Shown piece after piece: positions 16,516 to 24,807 of a stretch of 45,156 nucleotides of DNA. Both the position numbers and the translations under genes were made by a program. The stretch is from contig JADHUC010000051.1 of NCBI GenBank assembly GCA_016784735.1, positions 1-45,156 of the forward strand. The letters are read 5' to 3'. The notes under the pieces are model-generated. The model was not told where the DNA came from. It saw nothing but the letters and a program-made list of their open reading frames with translations, and searched no databases. Origin of the DNA: Pirellulaceae bacterium (GTDB taxonomy: Bacteria; Planctomycetota; Planctomycetia; Pirellulales; Pirellulaceae). How positions within the stretch are numbered: the stretch's first letter is position 1; each line of letters begins with the position of its first letter.

Positions 16516-17277
16516 CTACTTTACCTCGATTCTCGTGCCTACTTTCTCGCCTTTGACCGCGCGTAGGATGTTGCCGTCCTTTCGGTAGTTGAACACCACT
16601 ACCGGCACGCCGTGCTCTTGGCAGTGGGCAATCGCCGTGCTGTCCATGACCCGCAAGCCGCGTTCCAGCACAGTGGTATAGTCCAATTCCCGGTACAAGA
16701 CGGCATGGGGGTTCTTTTCCGGGTCCTCGCTGTAGACGCCGTCGACGCGCGTCGCCTTTAGCAACGCCTCGACGTCCAATTCCGAAGCTCGCAACGCGGC
16801 AGCCGTATCGGTCGTCACAAACGGACCGCCGGTGCCAGCGGCCAGAATGACGACCCGGTTCTTTTCCAAGTGGCGCTGCGCTCGGCGGCGGATGTAGGGT
16901 TCGCAAACGCCATCCATCCGAATCGCCGACATGAGCCGCGTATCGCAGCCGAGCGACTCCAATGCGTCCTGTAACGCCAGCCCGTTGATCACCGTCGCCA
17001 GCATGCCCATATAGTGAGCCGTGGCTTCGTGAATGCTGGTGTTGCTTTCCTTGAACTGGGCTCCCCGCAAGATATTGCCGCCGCCGATGACAACGCCCAT
17101 CTGGCAGCCAATTTGCTGGGCCTGCTGGATTTGGCCGGCGATGTGAACGACCTCTTTCATACCGATGCCGCGTTCGCCGCCGTGCGTAAAGCTCTCGCCG
17201 GAGAGCTTCAGGATAACGCGGTTGAACTGCCGATTCGTTTGATCCCCATCTTGTTCCGGCTCATTCGAAGCACCCAT
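16516..17277 (-). CDS. pyrH: UMP kinase (PyrH)
   Basis: Phosphorylates UMP to UDP with ATP as a hexamer of the amino-acid-kinase fold. The protein has 253 residues, about ten more than E. coli because of a polar N-terminal extension before [13 protein letters not shown]. Other signatures: [12 protein letters not shown], the [20 protein letters not shown] region and [20 protein letters not shown], which contains the nucleotide and phosphate contacts. The ATG at 17277 has only a weak AGGGA upstream; a start nearer the core is possible. It is separated from tsf by a terminator and a palindromic repeat, so it may have its own promoter. frr follows closely. Confidence 0.96.
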   Translation of the reverse strand: MGASNEPEQDGDQTNRQFNRVILKLSGESFTHGGERGIGMKEVVHIAGQIQQAQQIGCQMGVVIGGGNILRGAQFKESNTSIHEATAHYMGMLATVINGLALQDALESLGCDTRLMSAIRMDGVCEPYIRRRAQRHLEKNRVVILAAGTGGPFVTTDTAAALRASELDVEALLKATRVDGVYSEDPEKNPHAVLYRELDYTTVLERGLRVMDSTAIAHCQEHGVPVVVFNYRKDGNILRAVKGEKVGTRIEVK

Positions 17278-17316
17278 CGCAACGTATCCCTGTTCTGCCG
17301 TGCCAGCGTTTGTCCA

Positions 17317-17442
17317 GTAGGTCCCGGCTGCCGGACGGGATGTCGAGGTTGTTGGAGTTCACGCTTTAGCGTGCCAGAAGACACGCTGAAGCGTGGACTC
17401 CAGCGATAGAGTTCAGGGTCCCGTCCGGCAGCCGGGACCTAC
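17317..17442. repeat. nested palindromic element (GTAGGTCCCG family) between tsf and pyrH
   Basis: Outer arms at 17317-17340 and 17419-17442 are perfect 24-bp inverted repeats beginning GTAGGTCCCGGCTGCCGGAC. Inside lies a second inverted repeat, 17354-17373 against 17382-17401 (GGAGTTCACGCTTTAGCGTG, two mismatches), of a different sequence family. The outer arm matches the elements at 33244-33326, 38385-38411 and 43881-44020. The arrangement suggests one palindromic element placed inside or between the halves of another. It sits in the non-coding gap upstream of pyrH. Confidence 0.92.
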
Positions 17443-17463
17443 CAATTCTCGCCGCGCGACGCC

Positions 17464-17498
17464 GATAGAGAAAGGGCCTCGGCATACTTCCGAGGCCC
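17464..17498 (-). terminator. intrinsic terminator of the rpsB-tsf transcript
   Basis: A 9-bp stem, GGGCCTCGG paired with CCGAGGCCC (17474-17482 and 17490-17498), has a 7-base loop and is followed on the minus strand by the pyrimidine-rich CTTTCTCTAT. It starts 20 bases after the tsf stop codon, the expected place for a factor-independent terminator. Confidence 0.68.
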
Positions 17499-17517
17499 GT
17501 CGTCCTGTCGTAGTCGC

Positions 17518-18351
17518 CTACTCGCTACCGAGTTCCCAATGCACAAACTGTTTGATCGTCATGCCGTTGTTCTTTGCGAACTTGCCCACCGACTCCTTGT
17601 CGCCCTTGACGAATGGCTGCTCCAACAGCACTCGCTCGGCGTAGTAGTTGCGGAGACGGCCTTCGACCATTTTGTCGACGATATTCTCCGGTTTGCCTTC
17701 TTTCAAAGCGGCTTCGCGAAGAATCGCTCGCTCCTTGTCCACATCCGCGGGATCAAGATCCTCGGTGGAGAGCCCTGCGGGGCGCATGGCCGCCACGTGC
17801 ATGCACACGTCTTTGGCGATCTCCGGATTACCGCCTTCGACCTCCAACAAGACGCCAGCCACGGTGGTCGCGTTGTGGCTGTACGCGCCACACGGTTGGT
17901 CGATCCGGACCATTCGCCCCACGTTCAGTACCTCGCGGATTCGGTTGAACAACTCGTCCTTCTGTTCGCCCAGCGTCATTCCCTCTTTGCTGGATGACGG
18001 CTGGCCAAGTAATTCGTCCACTGTCGTAGCGGAGGATCCGGTGGCCAACTGCTGGGCCAGATCGTTTGCCAGTTGGATGAATTCTTCGTTTTGCGAGACC
18101 GACGCGCTTTCACATTTCAGCTCGACCATGGCACCAACGCCGGGATCGAAGTTGGCAAAGATGCCGAAACGACCGAATGCCGTCTCGCGACCGGCACGTT
18201 TCTCCATCACTTTGGCGCCCCGTTCTCGCATCAATTGAACGGCCGCCTCCTGGTCGCCGTCACACTCGGTCAGCGCTTTCTTGCAATCCATCAAGGGCAG
18301 TCCGGTTGTTTCACGAAGCGCCTTTACGTCAGCGGCAGTAATACCCGCCAT
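17518..18351 (-). CDS. tsf: translation elongation factor Ts
   Basis: A 277-residue guanine-nucleotide exchange factor for EF-Tu. The N-terminal UBA-like domain ends with the hallmark TGLPLMDCKKAL (residues 16-27). This is followed by RERGAKVMEKRAGRETAFG (the usual LR.KG...A.K..GR.A.EG), then the core domains ending in FVKGDKESVGKFAK (compare the common QPFVKD...TV). GGGAGA precedes the ATG at 18351. rpsB lies immediately upstream, 143 bases away, as in most bacteria; a terminator follows the gene. Confidence 0.97.
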   Translation of the reverse strand: MAGITAADVKALRETTGLPLMDCKKALTECDGDQEAAVQLMRERGAKVMEKRAGRETAFGRFGIFANFDPGVGAMVELKCESASVSQNEEFIQLANDLAQQLATGSSATTVDELLGQPSSSKEGMTLGEQKDELFNRIREVLNVGRMVRIDQPCGAYSHNATTVAGVLLEVEGGNPEIAKDVCMHVAAMRPAGLSTEDLDPADVDKERAILREAALKEGKPENIVDKMVEGRLRNYYAERVLLEQPFVKGDKESVGKFAKNNGMTIKQFVHWELGSE

Positions 18352-18494
18352 GGTCAGTCTCCCAAAATCTCCAAATCGGTTTGTTTTAAGCCAGTTCTTA
18401 TCCGAAGACGCTGGTTGCCAGCGCCCAAACGTCCCTCAGCTATGACTCACCGCGGGCCGTCTAGTTCGTGAAAATAGAGCACCTAGCCGAGTAA

Positions 18495-19265
18495 CTACTC
18501 GGCTGTTTCCGTCGCGGGCGGGACGGATTCCTCAGTACCGGTCTGGCTTGACGAATCGTCGGCACCCTCGCTCTGAGCCGTCACCGTTGCCTTGCCCCGC
18601 AGAACGGCATCAGCCAAATGCTTGACGATCACCTCGATCGAGCGAATTCCGTCGTCGTTGCCGGGAATTGGCAAATCAATGTCGTCGGGGTCGCAGTCGC
18701 TGTCGATCAGCGCCACGGTCGTGATGCCGAGTTTCCGGCTCTCCCGAATCGCGTTCTTTTCCTTTTTCGGATCGATCACCACGACGCATTCCGGCAAGCG
18801 GTTCATGCTGCGCATACCGTTCAGGTTACGGTACATCTTCCGGTATTCACGATTCAAGGCCGACTGCATTTTCTTGGAGTATGTCGCCAACTCCTCGCCG
18901 GACCGTATTGCCTCCAACTCCTCAAGGCGTCCCAACCGGCTGCGCACCGTGCGAAAGTTGGTCAGGCACCCGCCGAGCCATCGCTCGCTCACGTACGGCA
19001 TGCCGCAGCGACTTGCCTCGCGTTCGATGACATCGCCCGCCTGACGCTTTGTGCCGGTGAACAGAATCAGGCTGCCACCTGTAGATACCTGCGTCAGGTA
19101 CTTGCTCGCTCGCAGAAGGCCGCGAATCGTTTCGCGAATGTCGATGATGTGAATCGTCTTTTTGCGACCGTAGATGTACGGCGCCATCTTGGGATTCCAG
19201 CGACTGGAACGATGCCCGAAATGGACCCCTGCCTCGATCAGTTCCTTTACGACTGAATTCGCCAC
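18495..19265 (-). CDS. rpsB: 30S ribosomal protein S2
   Basis: A 256-residue S2. [21 protein letters not shown] at the N-terminus and [18 protein letters not shown] after it are nearly invariant; the central [17 protein letters not shown] and [20 protein letters not shown] with [20 protein letters not shown] complete the family pattern. The C-terminal 35 residues are Ser/Glu/Thr-rich and probably disordered. The start is GTG at 19265 with AGGAGA six bases upstream. The stop codon lies inside a 9-bp palindrome (18485-18504) with a two-base loop that could act as an attenuator before tsf. A sigma70-like promoter lies about 145 bases upstream, which leaves a leader long enough for the S2 autoregulation known in other bacteria. 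Confidence 0.97.
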   Translation of the reverse strand: MANSVVKELIEAGVHFGHRSSRWNPKMAPYIYGRKKTIHIIDIRETIRGLLRASKYLTQVSTGGSLILFTGTKRQAGDVIEREASRCGMPYVSERWLGGCLTNFRTVRSRLGRLEELEAIRSGEELATYSKKMQSALNREYRKMYRNLNGMRSMNRLPECVVVIDPKKEKNAIRESRKLGITTVALIDSDCDPDDIDLPIPGNDDGIRSIEVIVKHLADAVLRGKATVTAQSEGADDSSSQTGTEESVPPATETAE

Positions 19266-19410
19266 GTGCTTCTCCTGTAACTGTAGTTTCGGGCAATGAC
19301 GGACCTACACCGCCACAGGTCTTGGACCTTCGCCCATTGACTCGAAAAAGGGAAAACGGCCGCGCCACAGGCTGGCCACGTACCGGCCCGGCGGGACCAG
19401 AGAATCCCAA

Positions 19411-19439
19411 AGTGTATCGGCGCGCGCGCATAAGGTCAA
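19411..19439 (-). promoter_or_regulatory. sigma70-type promoter for rpsB-tsf
   Basis: On the minus strand TTGACC (19439-19434) and TACACT (19416-19411) are separated by exactly 17 bases. The next gene in that direction is rpsB, about 145 bases on. The hexamers are close to the TTGACA/TATAAT consensus and the position suits a ribosomal-protein operon. Planctomycete promoter rules are poorly known, so the call is by analogy. Confidence 0.55.
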
Positions 19440-19448
19440 TTGGGACAA

Positions 19449-19478
19449 TTGCTTTCGGCATAAGGCTCTCTGTAGAAT
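19449..19478 (+). promoter_or_regulatory. candidate sigma70-type promoter for the PIG-L gene
   Basis: TTGCTT at 19449-19454 and TAGAAT at 19473-19478 are spaced by 18 bases and lie about 35-50 bases upstream of the deacetylase gene. It is back to back with the rpsB promoter, only ten bases away. Moderate match only. Confidence 0.35.
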
Positions 19479-19525
19479 GAGCACGCGATTCTGCCTTCAT
19501 CCCAGTCCGAATGGAATGCGTCATT

Positions 19526-20287
19526 ATGAAAAAAGCTATCGCCATCGCCGCTCACCCGGACGATATCGAATTCTTCATGTCCGGAACGCTAATGCTGCTT
19601 CGGGACGCCGGGTACGAAATCCACTACATCAACCTGGCAAACGGCTCGTGTGGCAGCATGGAGCACGACGCCGAGTCGATAGCTTCTATCCGCCGCAGCG
19701 AAGCGCAGGCCGCCGCGGCAAGCATCGGGGCCGTCTTCCATGAGAGCATCTGTAACGATTTGGAGATCTTCTACGAAAGGCCGCTCTTGGCCAAAGTTGC
19801 GTCCGTTGTGCGAGAGGTCGCCCCGGAGATCCTGCTGACGCATTCCCCCAGCGATTACATGGAAGATCACATGAACGCTTGTCGACTAGCGGTCACGGCG
19901 GCGTTTTGCCGAGGAATGCCGAACTTTCCCGTAGAACCGCAACGACCGCCCGTCGATCAGAAGGTGACCGTCTACCACGCCCAACCCTACAGCAACCGCG
20001 ATCCACTACGCCAGACGGTGCACCCGGATCTGTTTGTCGACACAACCGATGTCATCGACCGAAAGGTGCAGATGCTGGCGCACCACAAGAGCCAGAAGGA
20101 ATGGCTGGACAAGAGCCAGGGAATGGACTCGTATCTGCATACGCTTCGTGAATTGGACCGAGAAGTGGGGAGCATGTCGGGCGTGTTCCAATTCGCTGAA
20201 GGATGGCGCCGGCATCTGCATTTGGGATTCTGCGATGAAAATGATGATCCTTTGAGTGATGCGTTGCCAGACAAAGCGGTTAGGTAG
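19526..20287 (+). CDS. PIG-L family (LmbE-like) N-deacetylase
   Basis: A 253-residue zinc-dependent deacetylase of the PIG-L/LmbE family, whose members remove acetyl groups from GlcNAc-containing glycolipids, thiol precursors or antibiotics. The N-terminal KAIAIAAHPDDIEFF carries the catalytic and zinc-binding AHPDD motif, and LLTHSPSDYMEDHMNAC near residue 110 supplies the second zinc-ligand region (HxxxD..xDH). An in-frame ATG at 19511 would add five residues (MECVI); 19526 is chosen because family members begin with this strand, but neither start has a strong Shine-Dalgarno. There is no signal peptide, so it acts in the cytoplasm. The substrate cannot be inferred from neighbours. Confidence 0.9.
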   Translation: MKKAIAIAAHPDDIEFFMSGTLMLLRDAGYEIHYINLANGSCGSMEHDAESIASIRRSEAQAAAASIGAVFHESICNDLEIFYERPLLAKVASVVREVAPEILLTHSPSDYMEDHMNACRLAVTAAFCRGMPNFPVEPQRPPVDQKVTVYHAQPYSNRDPLRQTVHPDLFVDTTDVIDRKVQMLAHHKSQKEWLDKSQGMDSYLHTLRELDREVGSMSGVFQFAEGWRRHLHLGFCDENDDPLSDALPDKAVR

Positions 20288-20399
20288 CTAACCTGGGGCC
20301 CCCTACCCGTTTTGTGGCCGACCCGCTAAATTCATCGCACGCAAGAGCTTACATTGCACATCAAAGACCACTTCTCGCCGGCGACGGAACCGCCTTCCC

Positions 20400-21785
20400 A
20401 TGCGTAGCCTAATTCTCGTCTTGCCATTCATCGCGATTGCCTTCCTTAGTTGGGGGGTGTACGGCCCTGTACTGCACGAGGGCCAGTATGGCATGGGGGC
20501 TCCCCTCGAACCGAGCAGCCTGCGCCCGTTTATCTGCGTCGGCATCGCATACTTCCTGATCGCGGTCGTTGCACCTCTCGTTGTACTGCGGACCAAAGGC
20601 GAAACGGGCCATTGGACGCTGAGCGGGGCAGTTTGGTCTTTTGCCGCCGGTGCGGCCGGGGCCATCGGTGCAATGGGCATCATTCTGGCCTTCAAGTTCC
20701 GTGGCAACCCCGTTTACGTCATGCCGCTGGTGTTCGGGTTGGCTCCCGTGGTCAACACGCTGGTCACGATGTCGATGGCGCGGACCTTTCGCCAAGCCGG
20801 CGGGTTGTTTCTCGCTGGCATCGTCGCCGTTGCCGTTGGGGCTGCCGGTGTATTGCTTTTCAAGCCGGTTGCGAAGAACGTCGAAGTGACTGAACTAGCC
20901 GATGGTTCGATCGAGGTCGTGTTGAAGCGGATGGTCCGCAGCGACAGCGGCATGCGAGAATGGAAGACGACTGAATGGAACGCAAAGAGCCTGGACGAAC
21001 TCAGGACGAATAGCGAATTGGAGAAGGCGTACCGGCTGTATCTGAAGAAACAGCCTTTACCTCTGTCCCAGTGGGCGACGATTCTCGCCTCCATCGCATT
21101 CACGGCATTGTGTTGGGGCAGCTACGGTCCGATCTTGCACAAAGGCCAGATGAAAATGCAGGGCAGTCGCCTGCGTCCGTTCCTATGCGTCGGTCTTGCG
21201 TATTTTGCCATCGCGGTACTTGCGCCCATGCCGTTGTTGCAGGTATTCGAAGAACCCGGAGGCTGGACGCTGGGCGGTGCCGCTTGGTCGCTGGCGGCCG
21301 GCGCCGCCGGTGCGATTGGGGCCCTGGGAATCATTCTGGCTTTCAACTTCGGTGGCAGACCGATCTACGTCATGCCGCTGGTCTTTGGAGGCGCACCGGT
21401 CGTCAACACGCTGACCACCGTTGTGGCAGAGGGAACCGTGGGAGATGTGGGAATAATGTTCTACGTTAGCCTGGCGCTGGTCATCCTTGGCGCCGTCGTT
21501 GTGCTGGTGTTCGCTCCACGGCGCCGCAAGACGGCGGCTCCGCGCAGCGATGGTAGCTCGGAGGGCTCTATCGCAACGGCCGATACGCCTTCTGCCACGG
21601 GTGGTGAATCGGCGTCTGCGGGCGGCGAGCCATCCTCCTCCTCGGACAGCGGAACGCAATCATTCGGAGACGGTGCGACGCTGCCGGACGAAGACAGTTC
21701 GGACAAGACGGCAGCCGATGTCGACCAGGAGTCGGACGAGGATACTTTCGACTCAGAGGACACCCACGATCAGCGTGACCGGTAA
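20400..21785 (+). CDS. membrane protein made of two repeated DMT-like halves with acidic tail
   Basis: A 461-residue integral membrane protein with an evident internal duplication. Half 1 (about 1-160) and half 2 (about 225-375) share, in the same order, SWGVYGPVLHEGQ / CWGSYGPILHKGQ, LRPFICVGIAYFLIAV / LRPFLCVGLAYFAIAV, GAVWSFAAGAAGAIGAMGII / GAAWSLAAGAAGAIGALGII and YVMPLVFGLAPVVNTL / YVMPLVFGGAPVVNTL. Each half has about four to five helices. A soluble segment of about 60 residues links them, and the last 75 residues form a Ser/Asp/Glu-rich disordered tail. The halves resemble drug/metabolite transporter five-helix units, so transport is plausible but no substrate is suggested. The preceding PIG-L gene ends 112 bases upstream on the same strand. 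Confidence 0.75.
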   Translation: MRSLILVLPFIAIAFLSWGVYGPVLHEGQYGMGAPLEPSSLRPFICVGIAYFLIAVVAPLVVLRTKGETGHWTLSGAVWSFAAGAAGAIGAMGIILAFKFRGNPVYVMPLVFGLAPVVNTLVTMSMARTFRQAGGLFLAGIVAVAVGAAGVLLFKPVAKNVEVTELADGSIEVVLKRMVRSDSGMREWKTTEWNAKSLDELRTNSELEKAYRLYLKKQPLPLSQWATILASIAFTALCWGSYGPILHKGQMKMQGSRLRPFLCVGLAYFAIAVLAPMPLLQVFEEPGGWTLGGAAWSLAAGAAGAIGALGIILAFNFGGRPIYVMPLVFGGAPVVNTLTTVVAEGTVGDVGIMFYVSLALVILGAVVVLVFAPRRRKTAAPRSDGSSEGSIATADTPSATGGESASAGGEPSSSSDSGTQSFGDGATLPDEDSSDKTAADVDQESDEDTFDSEDTHDQRDR

Positions 21786-21874
21786 GAGGTCGCCTGCTGC
21801 CCTCTTCGCGATTGCTTGACCGCTCGACGGTTCTATCTATCATTCCACCAAGATCGCGGATGCAAGACGGCCTC

Positions 21875-21954
21875 GTTTGACCCCGAGCCGGAGGCGACGG
21901 TCGTTGTGGGTGGCTGGATGTGCGACGACCGTCGCCTTCGGCTCGGGGTTAAAC
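21875..21954. repeat. palindromic element (ACCCCGAGCCGGAGGCGACGG family), copy 1
   Basis: Arms of 30 bases at 21875-21904 and 21925-21954 pair with two mismatches; the conserved core is ACCCCGAGCCGGAGGCGACG. The same arm recurs at 26394-26462 with perfect pairing. It lies in the 275-base gap 21786-22060 that separates the duplicated membrane protein from the next gene. Probably a REP-like non-autonomous element. Confidence 0.9.
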
Positions 21955-22015
21955 AGTTTCGAACGTCGCAAGAGCCTTACTGAAATGCGCCCACCGGATG
22001 CGGGCGTGGGAAGTC

Positions 22016-22036
22016 GCACAGGCGGGATGCCCGTGC
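22016..22036. repeat. short imperfect palindrome
   Basis: GCACAGGC and GCCCGTGC flank GGGAT, giving an 8-bp stem with one mismatch. It lies 25 bases before the gene at 22061. It may be part of another short dispersed repeat; only one copy is seen here. No other feature was found in 21955-22046. Confidence 0.35.
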
Positions 22037-22060
22037 CATCGTTGACGGAGTGACGCAAAG

Positions 22061-23164
22061 ATGGACCGGGTCAAGAAGGCTGTCTCAACACATCATCCCA
22101 GCCACCAACCTCGATCGTTCCTGTCAGACATCTACGTCTGCGGCGGGATTCTGGCTCTCTGTCATGCTAGCATTGCCGTCCAGGCCGTCGATGCCTCACC
22201 GCCACGTGTCACCTTCGACGTCAATCCTCTGATCGCCTGCCGAGATGTGACGCCGACAGAGTTCGCCGAGGCAAATCCGGACGAGAGGTTGGTTCAAGCT
22301 GATGTCCAGGTGTCCTCGTTGATCCGTAATGGGGGCGAGGACGATTTGATTCAGTACTTCTACCGCGTGGAAAGTCCCGAAGAAACGATTCAAATTGTGG
22401 ACTACTCGCCGAAGACAACGCTCACCAGCGATATCTCAGGGAATGTCACCATCGAGAAAAAGAAGGAGCGCACGAACCACATGGGGTTGGCTCTATCCGG
22501 GCCGTTTGACTGGCCCGTCAGGGCAACTGGCTCCGGTGACCTTGGAACCAAGTCTCACGACATCGTCCGCTACGAACTGCTTCCGCAGAAGTTCGCCGTT
22601 GCCTCCAGCGGGACGATCTGTCGAGGCTACGGCGTCTATTTCAAGCTCAAGCCATCGCGGAGTACGACGCTGGAAGGATCGAAACAACTCACTCTGGTAT
22701 TCCGCGTGCCAAAGGAATGGCGAGGCGACTACGTCCATCTCTCTTGCACCGCCATCGGGCTTCATCGCGGCGTGGTACGGCCGTTCGACGAGCACACGGG
22801 CTGTGGCCATCACCGATTCGTTGTCGCTCTCTACGCGGACGGGGACACGTCGGCAAAGGCGGCGGCCGAACGTCTGGCCCGCGCGGAGATGGACCTACTG
22901 AAGACGGTCTCGGCGAATCGGCGAGCGATAGAAAAGCGAGCCTACCCCACGTTGGCCCACAAGATCGGCGTCATGCTGGACGTGATCGAACCACCGATTC
23001 CCGACGACTGGGCTCAGCGGCTGATCTACGCCACGGGGGAAACCGGCATCGCCAAGATCACCAGGCGTTTGCCGAGTCGCGTCCGTGAAGCGGCCGACGA
23101 GTACGCCGTCGCCAAACGCGAGCTATTTCGTCTGGGAGTGCCCGAAGCGCCCGAAGTGCAATAG
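22061..23164 (+). CDS. exported or membrane-anchored protein of unknown function
   Basis: A 367-residue protein that I do not recognise. Residues 1-45 contain a basic start (MDRVKKAVSTHH) and a hydrophobic stretch (YVCGGILALCHASIAVQA) that looks like a long signal sequence ending near VDASPP. The next 200 residues are beta-rich (PRVTFDVNPLIACRDVTP, EERTNHMG-like turns, SKQLTLVFRVP), and the segment VHLSCTAIGLHRGVVRPFDE ends in Cys-His residues (GCGHHRF). The last 100 residues are helical and charged (AKAAAERLARAEMDLLKT). GGAG at 22047-22050 supports the ATG at 22061. asnS follows after a 105-base gap with a small hairpin. Confidence 0.65.
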   Translation: MDRVKKAVSTHHPSHQPRSFLSDIYVCGGILALCHASIAVQAVDASPPRVTFDVNPLIACRDVTPTEFAEANPDERLVQADVQVSSLIRNGGEDDLIQYFYRVESPEETIQIVDYSPKTTLTSDISGNVTIEKKKERTNHMGLALSGPFDWPVRATGSGDLGTKSHDIVRYELLPQKFAVASSGTICRGYGVYFKLKPSRSTTLEGSKQLTLVFRVPKEWRGDYVHLSCTAIGLHRGVVRPFDEHTGCGHHRFVVALYADGDTSAKAAAERLARAEMDLLKTVSANRRAIEKRAYPTLAHKIGVMLDVIEPPIPDDWAQRLIYATGETGIAKITRRLPSRVREAADEYAVAKRELFRLGVPEAPEVQ

Positions 23165-23166
23165 AA

Positions 23167-23186
23167 TAGTCGCGGGAAAGCGACTA
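23167..23186. terminator. 7-bp hairpin after the gene at 22061-23164
   Basis: TAGTCGC and GCGACTA pair around GGGAAA, three bases after the stop codon. No T-run follows, so termination is only a suggestion. Confidence 0.35.
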
Positions 23187-23269
23187 CGATATGCCGTCTA
23201 CAGGGGTTGGCGTTACACAACTGGCACGCGGCTGCCGAAGCCAACCGGCCCTCCCGAGAGGACGCTTCG

Positions 23270-24661
23270 ATGGAAAAGACCCGTGTCGTTGCCGCTCGTC
23301 GGTCCGAAGCAATTGGCCAACACGTTTGCGTACAAGGCTGGATTCGCACGCGTCGCGACTCGAAAGGCGGTTTCAGCTTCATCGAGTTGAACGACGGCTC
23401 TTGTCTTGCGAACCTCCAAATCATCGCCGACGGTAGCCTGCCAAACTACGAGACAGATATCAAGAAGCTGACCGCGGGGTGTAGCGTAACGGTCGAGGGC
23501 GAAGTGAAAGAGTCCGGTGGCAAAGGTCAAACCACCGAGGTTTTGGCTTCGGCACTCACTGTCCACGGCTGGTCGGATCCTGAATCCTATCCCCTGCAGA
23601 AGAAGCGTCACTCGTTCGAGAAGCTCCGCGAGTGGGCTCACCTTCGACCTCGCACCAACACATTCGGATCCGTGGCCCGCGTCAGAAACTGCATTTGCCG
23701 TTCGATCCACGATTTTTTCCAGGAGGAGGACTTCCTTTACGTCCATACTCCCATCATTACGGCCAGCGACTGCGAGGGCGCCGGCGAAATGTTCAAGGTC
23801 ACGACATTGGATCTGACAGATGTGCCAAGACAGCAGGGCAAGATCGATTTCTCGATGGACTTCTTCGATCGCCCTTCCTACCTGACAGTTAGCGGGCAGT
23901 TGGAAGCGGAAATCTACGCCACGGCGTTGGGAAAAGTGTACACGTTCGGCCCCACTTTTCGCGCGGAGAATTCGAACACGTCGAGACATCTGGCCGAATT
24001 CTGGATGATCGAACCAGAGATGGCGTTCTGCGACCTGGACGACAACATGGACCTGGCCGAACGCTTTCTGAAACGCATATGCCGCGAGGTGCTGGAGCGA
24101 TGCGACGAAGACATGCAGTTCTTCAATCAATTCATCGACAAGACGGCCATCGAGACCTTGGAGACGATCGTCCAGAGCGACTTTGTGCGACTGCCGTACA
24201 CCGAAGCGGTCGAGGTCCTTCAACAAAGCGGCGAGAACTTCGAATACCCCGTCTCGTGGGGCAGCGACCTGCAATCCGAACACGAACGGTTCTTGACCGA
24301 GCGGCACTTCGAGCGTCCCGTTATCTTGTACAACTACCCACGGGAAATCAAACCGTTCTATATGCGAGTCAATGACGACGAGCCCACTGTGCGGGCAATG
24401 GACGTGCTGGCCCCAAAAGTGGGCGAGATCATCGGTGGCAGTCAGCGCGAGGAGCGATTGGACGTCGTCCGGCAACGGATGGAGGAGCAAGGCCTGAACG
24501 CCGAAGATTACTGGTGGTACCTTGATTTGCGGCGTTATGGCACGGTACCCCACTCCGGATTTGGCCTGGGGCTGGAACGCGTCGTCCAGTTCATTACCGG
24601 AATGGCCAATATCCGAGACGTGATTCCCTTCCCGCGTACGCCGGGCAACGCCGAGTTTTGA
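23270..24661 (+). CDS. asnS: asparaginyl-tRNA synthetase
   Basis: A 463-residue class IIb aminoacyl-tRNA synthetase that charges tRNA-Asn; E. coli AsnS has 466. The N-terminal OB fold shows [20 protein letters not shown] and ELNDGS. Catalytic motif 2 is [21 protein letters not shown] at about residues 228-248, and motif 3 is [15 protein letters not shown] near 437. The Asn-specific insertion ([20 protein letters not shown] context) fits AsnS better than AspS. The frame extends upstream to 23207, but [13 protein letters not shown] at 23270 has GAGAGG upstream and begins where family members do. A very long antisense frame over this gene is a codon-usage shadow. Confidence 0.96.
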   Translation: MEKTRVVAARRSEAIGQHVCVQGWIRTRRDSKGGFSFIELNDGSCLANLQIIADGSLPNYETDIKKLTAGCSVTVEGEVKESGGKGQTTEVLASALTVHGWSDPESYPLQKKRHSFEKLREWAHLRPRTNTFGSVARVRNCICRSIHDFFQEEDFLYVHTPIITASDCEGAGEMFKVTTLDLTDVPRQQGKIDFSMDFFDRPSYLTVSGQLEAEIYATALGKVYTFGPTFRAENSNTSRHLAEFWMIEPEMAFCDLDDNMDLAERFLKRICREVLERCDEDMQFFNQFIDKTAIETLETIVQSDFVRLPYTEAVEVLQQSGENFEYPVSWGSDLQSEHERFLTERHFERPVILYNYPREIKPFYMRVNDDEPTVRAMDVLAPKVGEIIGGSQREERLDVVRQRMEEQGLNAEDYWWYLDLRRYGTVPHSGFGLGLERVVQFITGMANIRDVIPFPRTPGNAEF

Positions 24662-24724
24662 TGGTCGCGCCCGACGAATATGCGGGGACAGGTACAATGA
24701 CGATGGGTCGGTGGCGAATAGCTG

Positions 24725-24768
24725 AATGACCAAGGTCCAAATCCCAATGACCAAAATGACGCTATAAT
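24725..24768 (+). promoter_or_regulatory. candidate promoter with AATGACCAA direct repeats upstream of the NfeD gene
   Basis: A perfect TATAAT lies at 24763-24768, 39 bases before the NfeD start, but no good -35 hexamer is present at 16-18 bases. The same stretch carries AATGACCAA twice (24725-24733 and 24746-24754), separated by GGTCCAAATCCC. The repeat could be an operator or a piece of a dispersed intergenic sequence. Confidence 0.35.
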
Positions 24769-24807
24769 ACCATTGCATCGTTTCCCGTCTTTTGGCGGTC
24801 GAGTGAC

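Noticed and set aside
21840..22058. 72-codon minus-strand frame through palindrome copy 1
   Set aside because: It crosses the palindrome as in the 55-residue candidate, but lacks a binding site and protein-like content outside the repeats.
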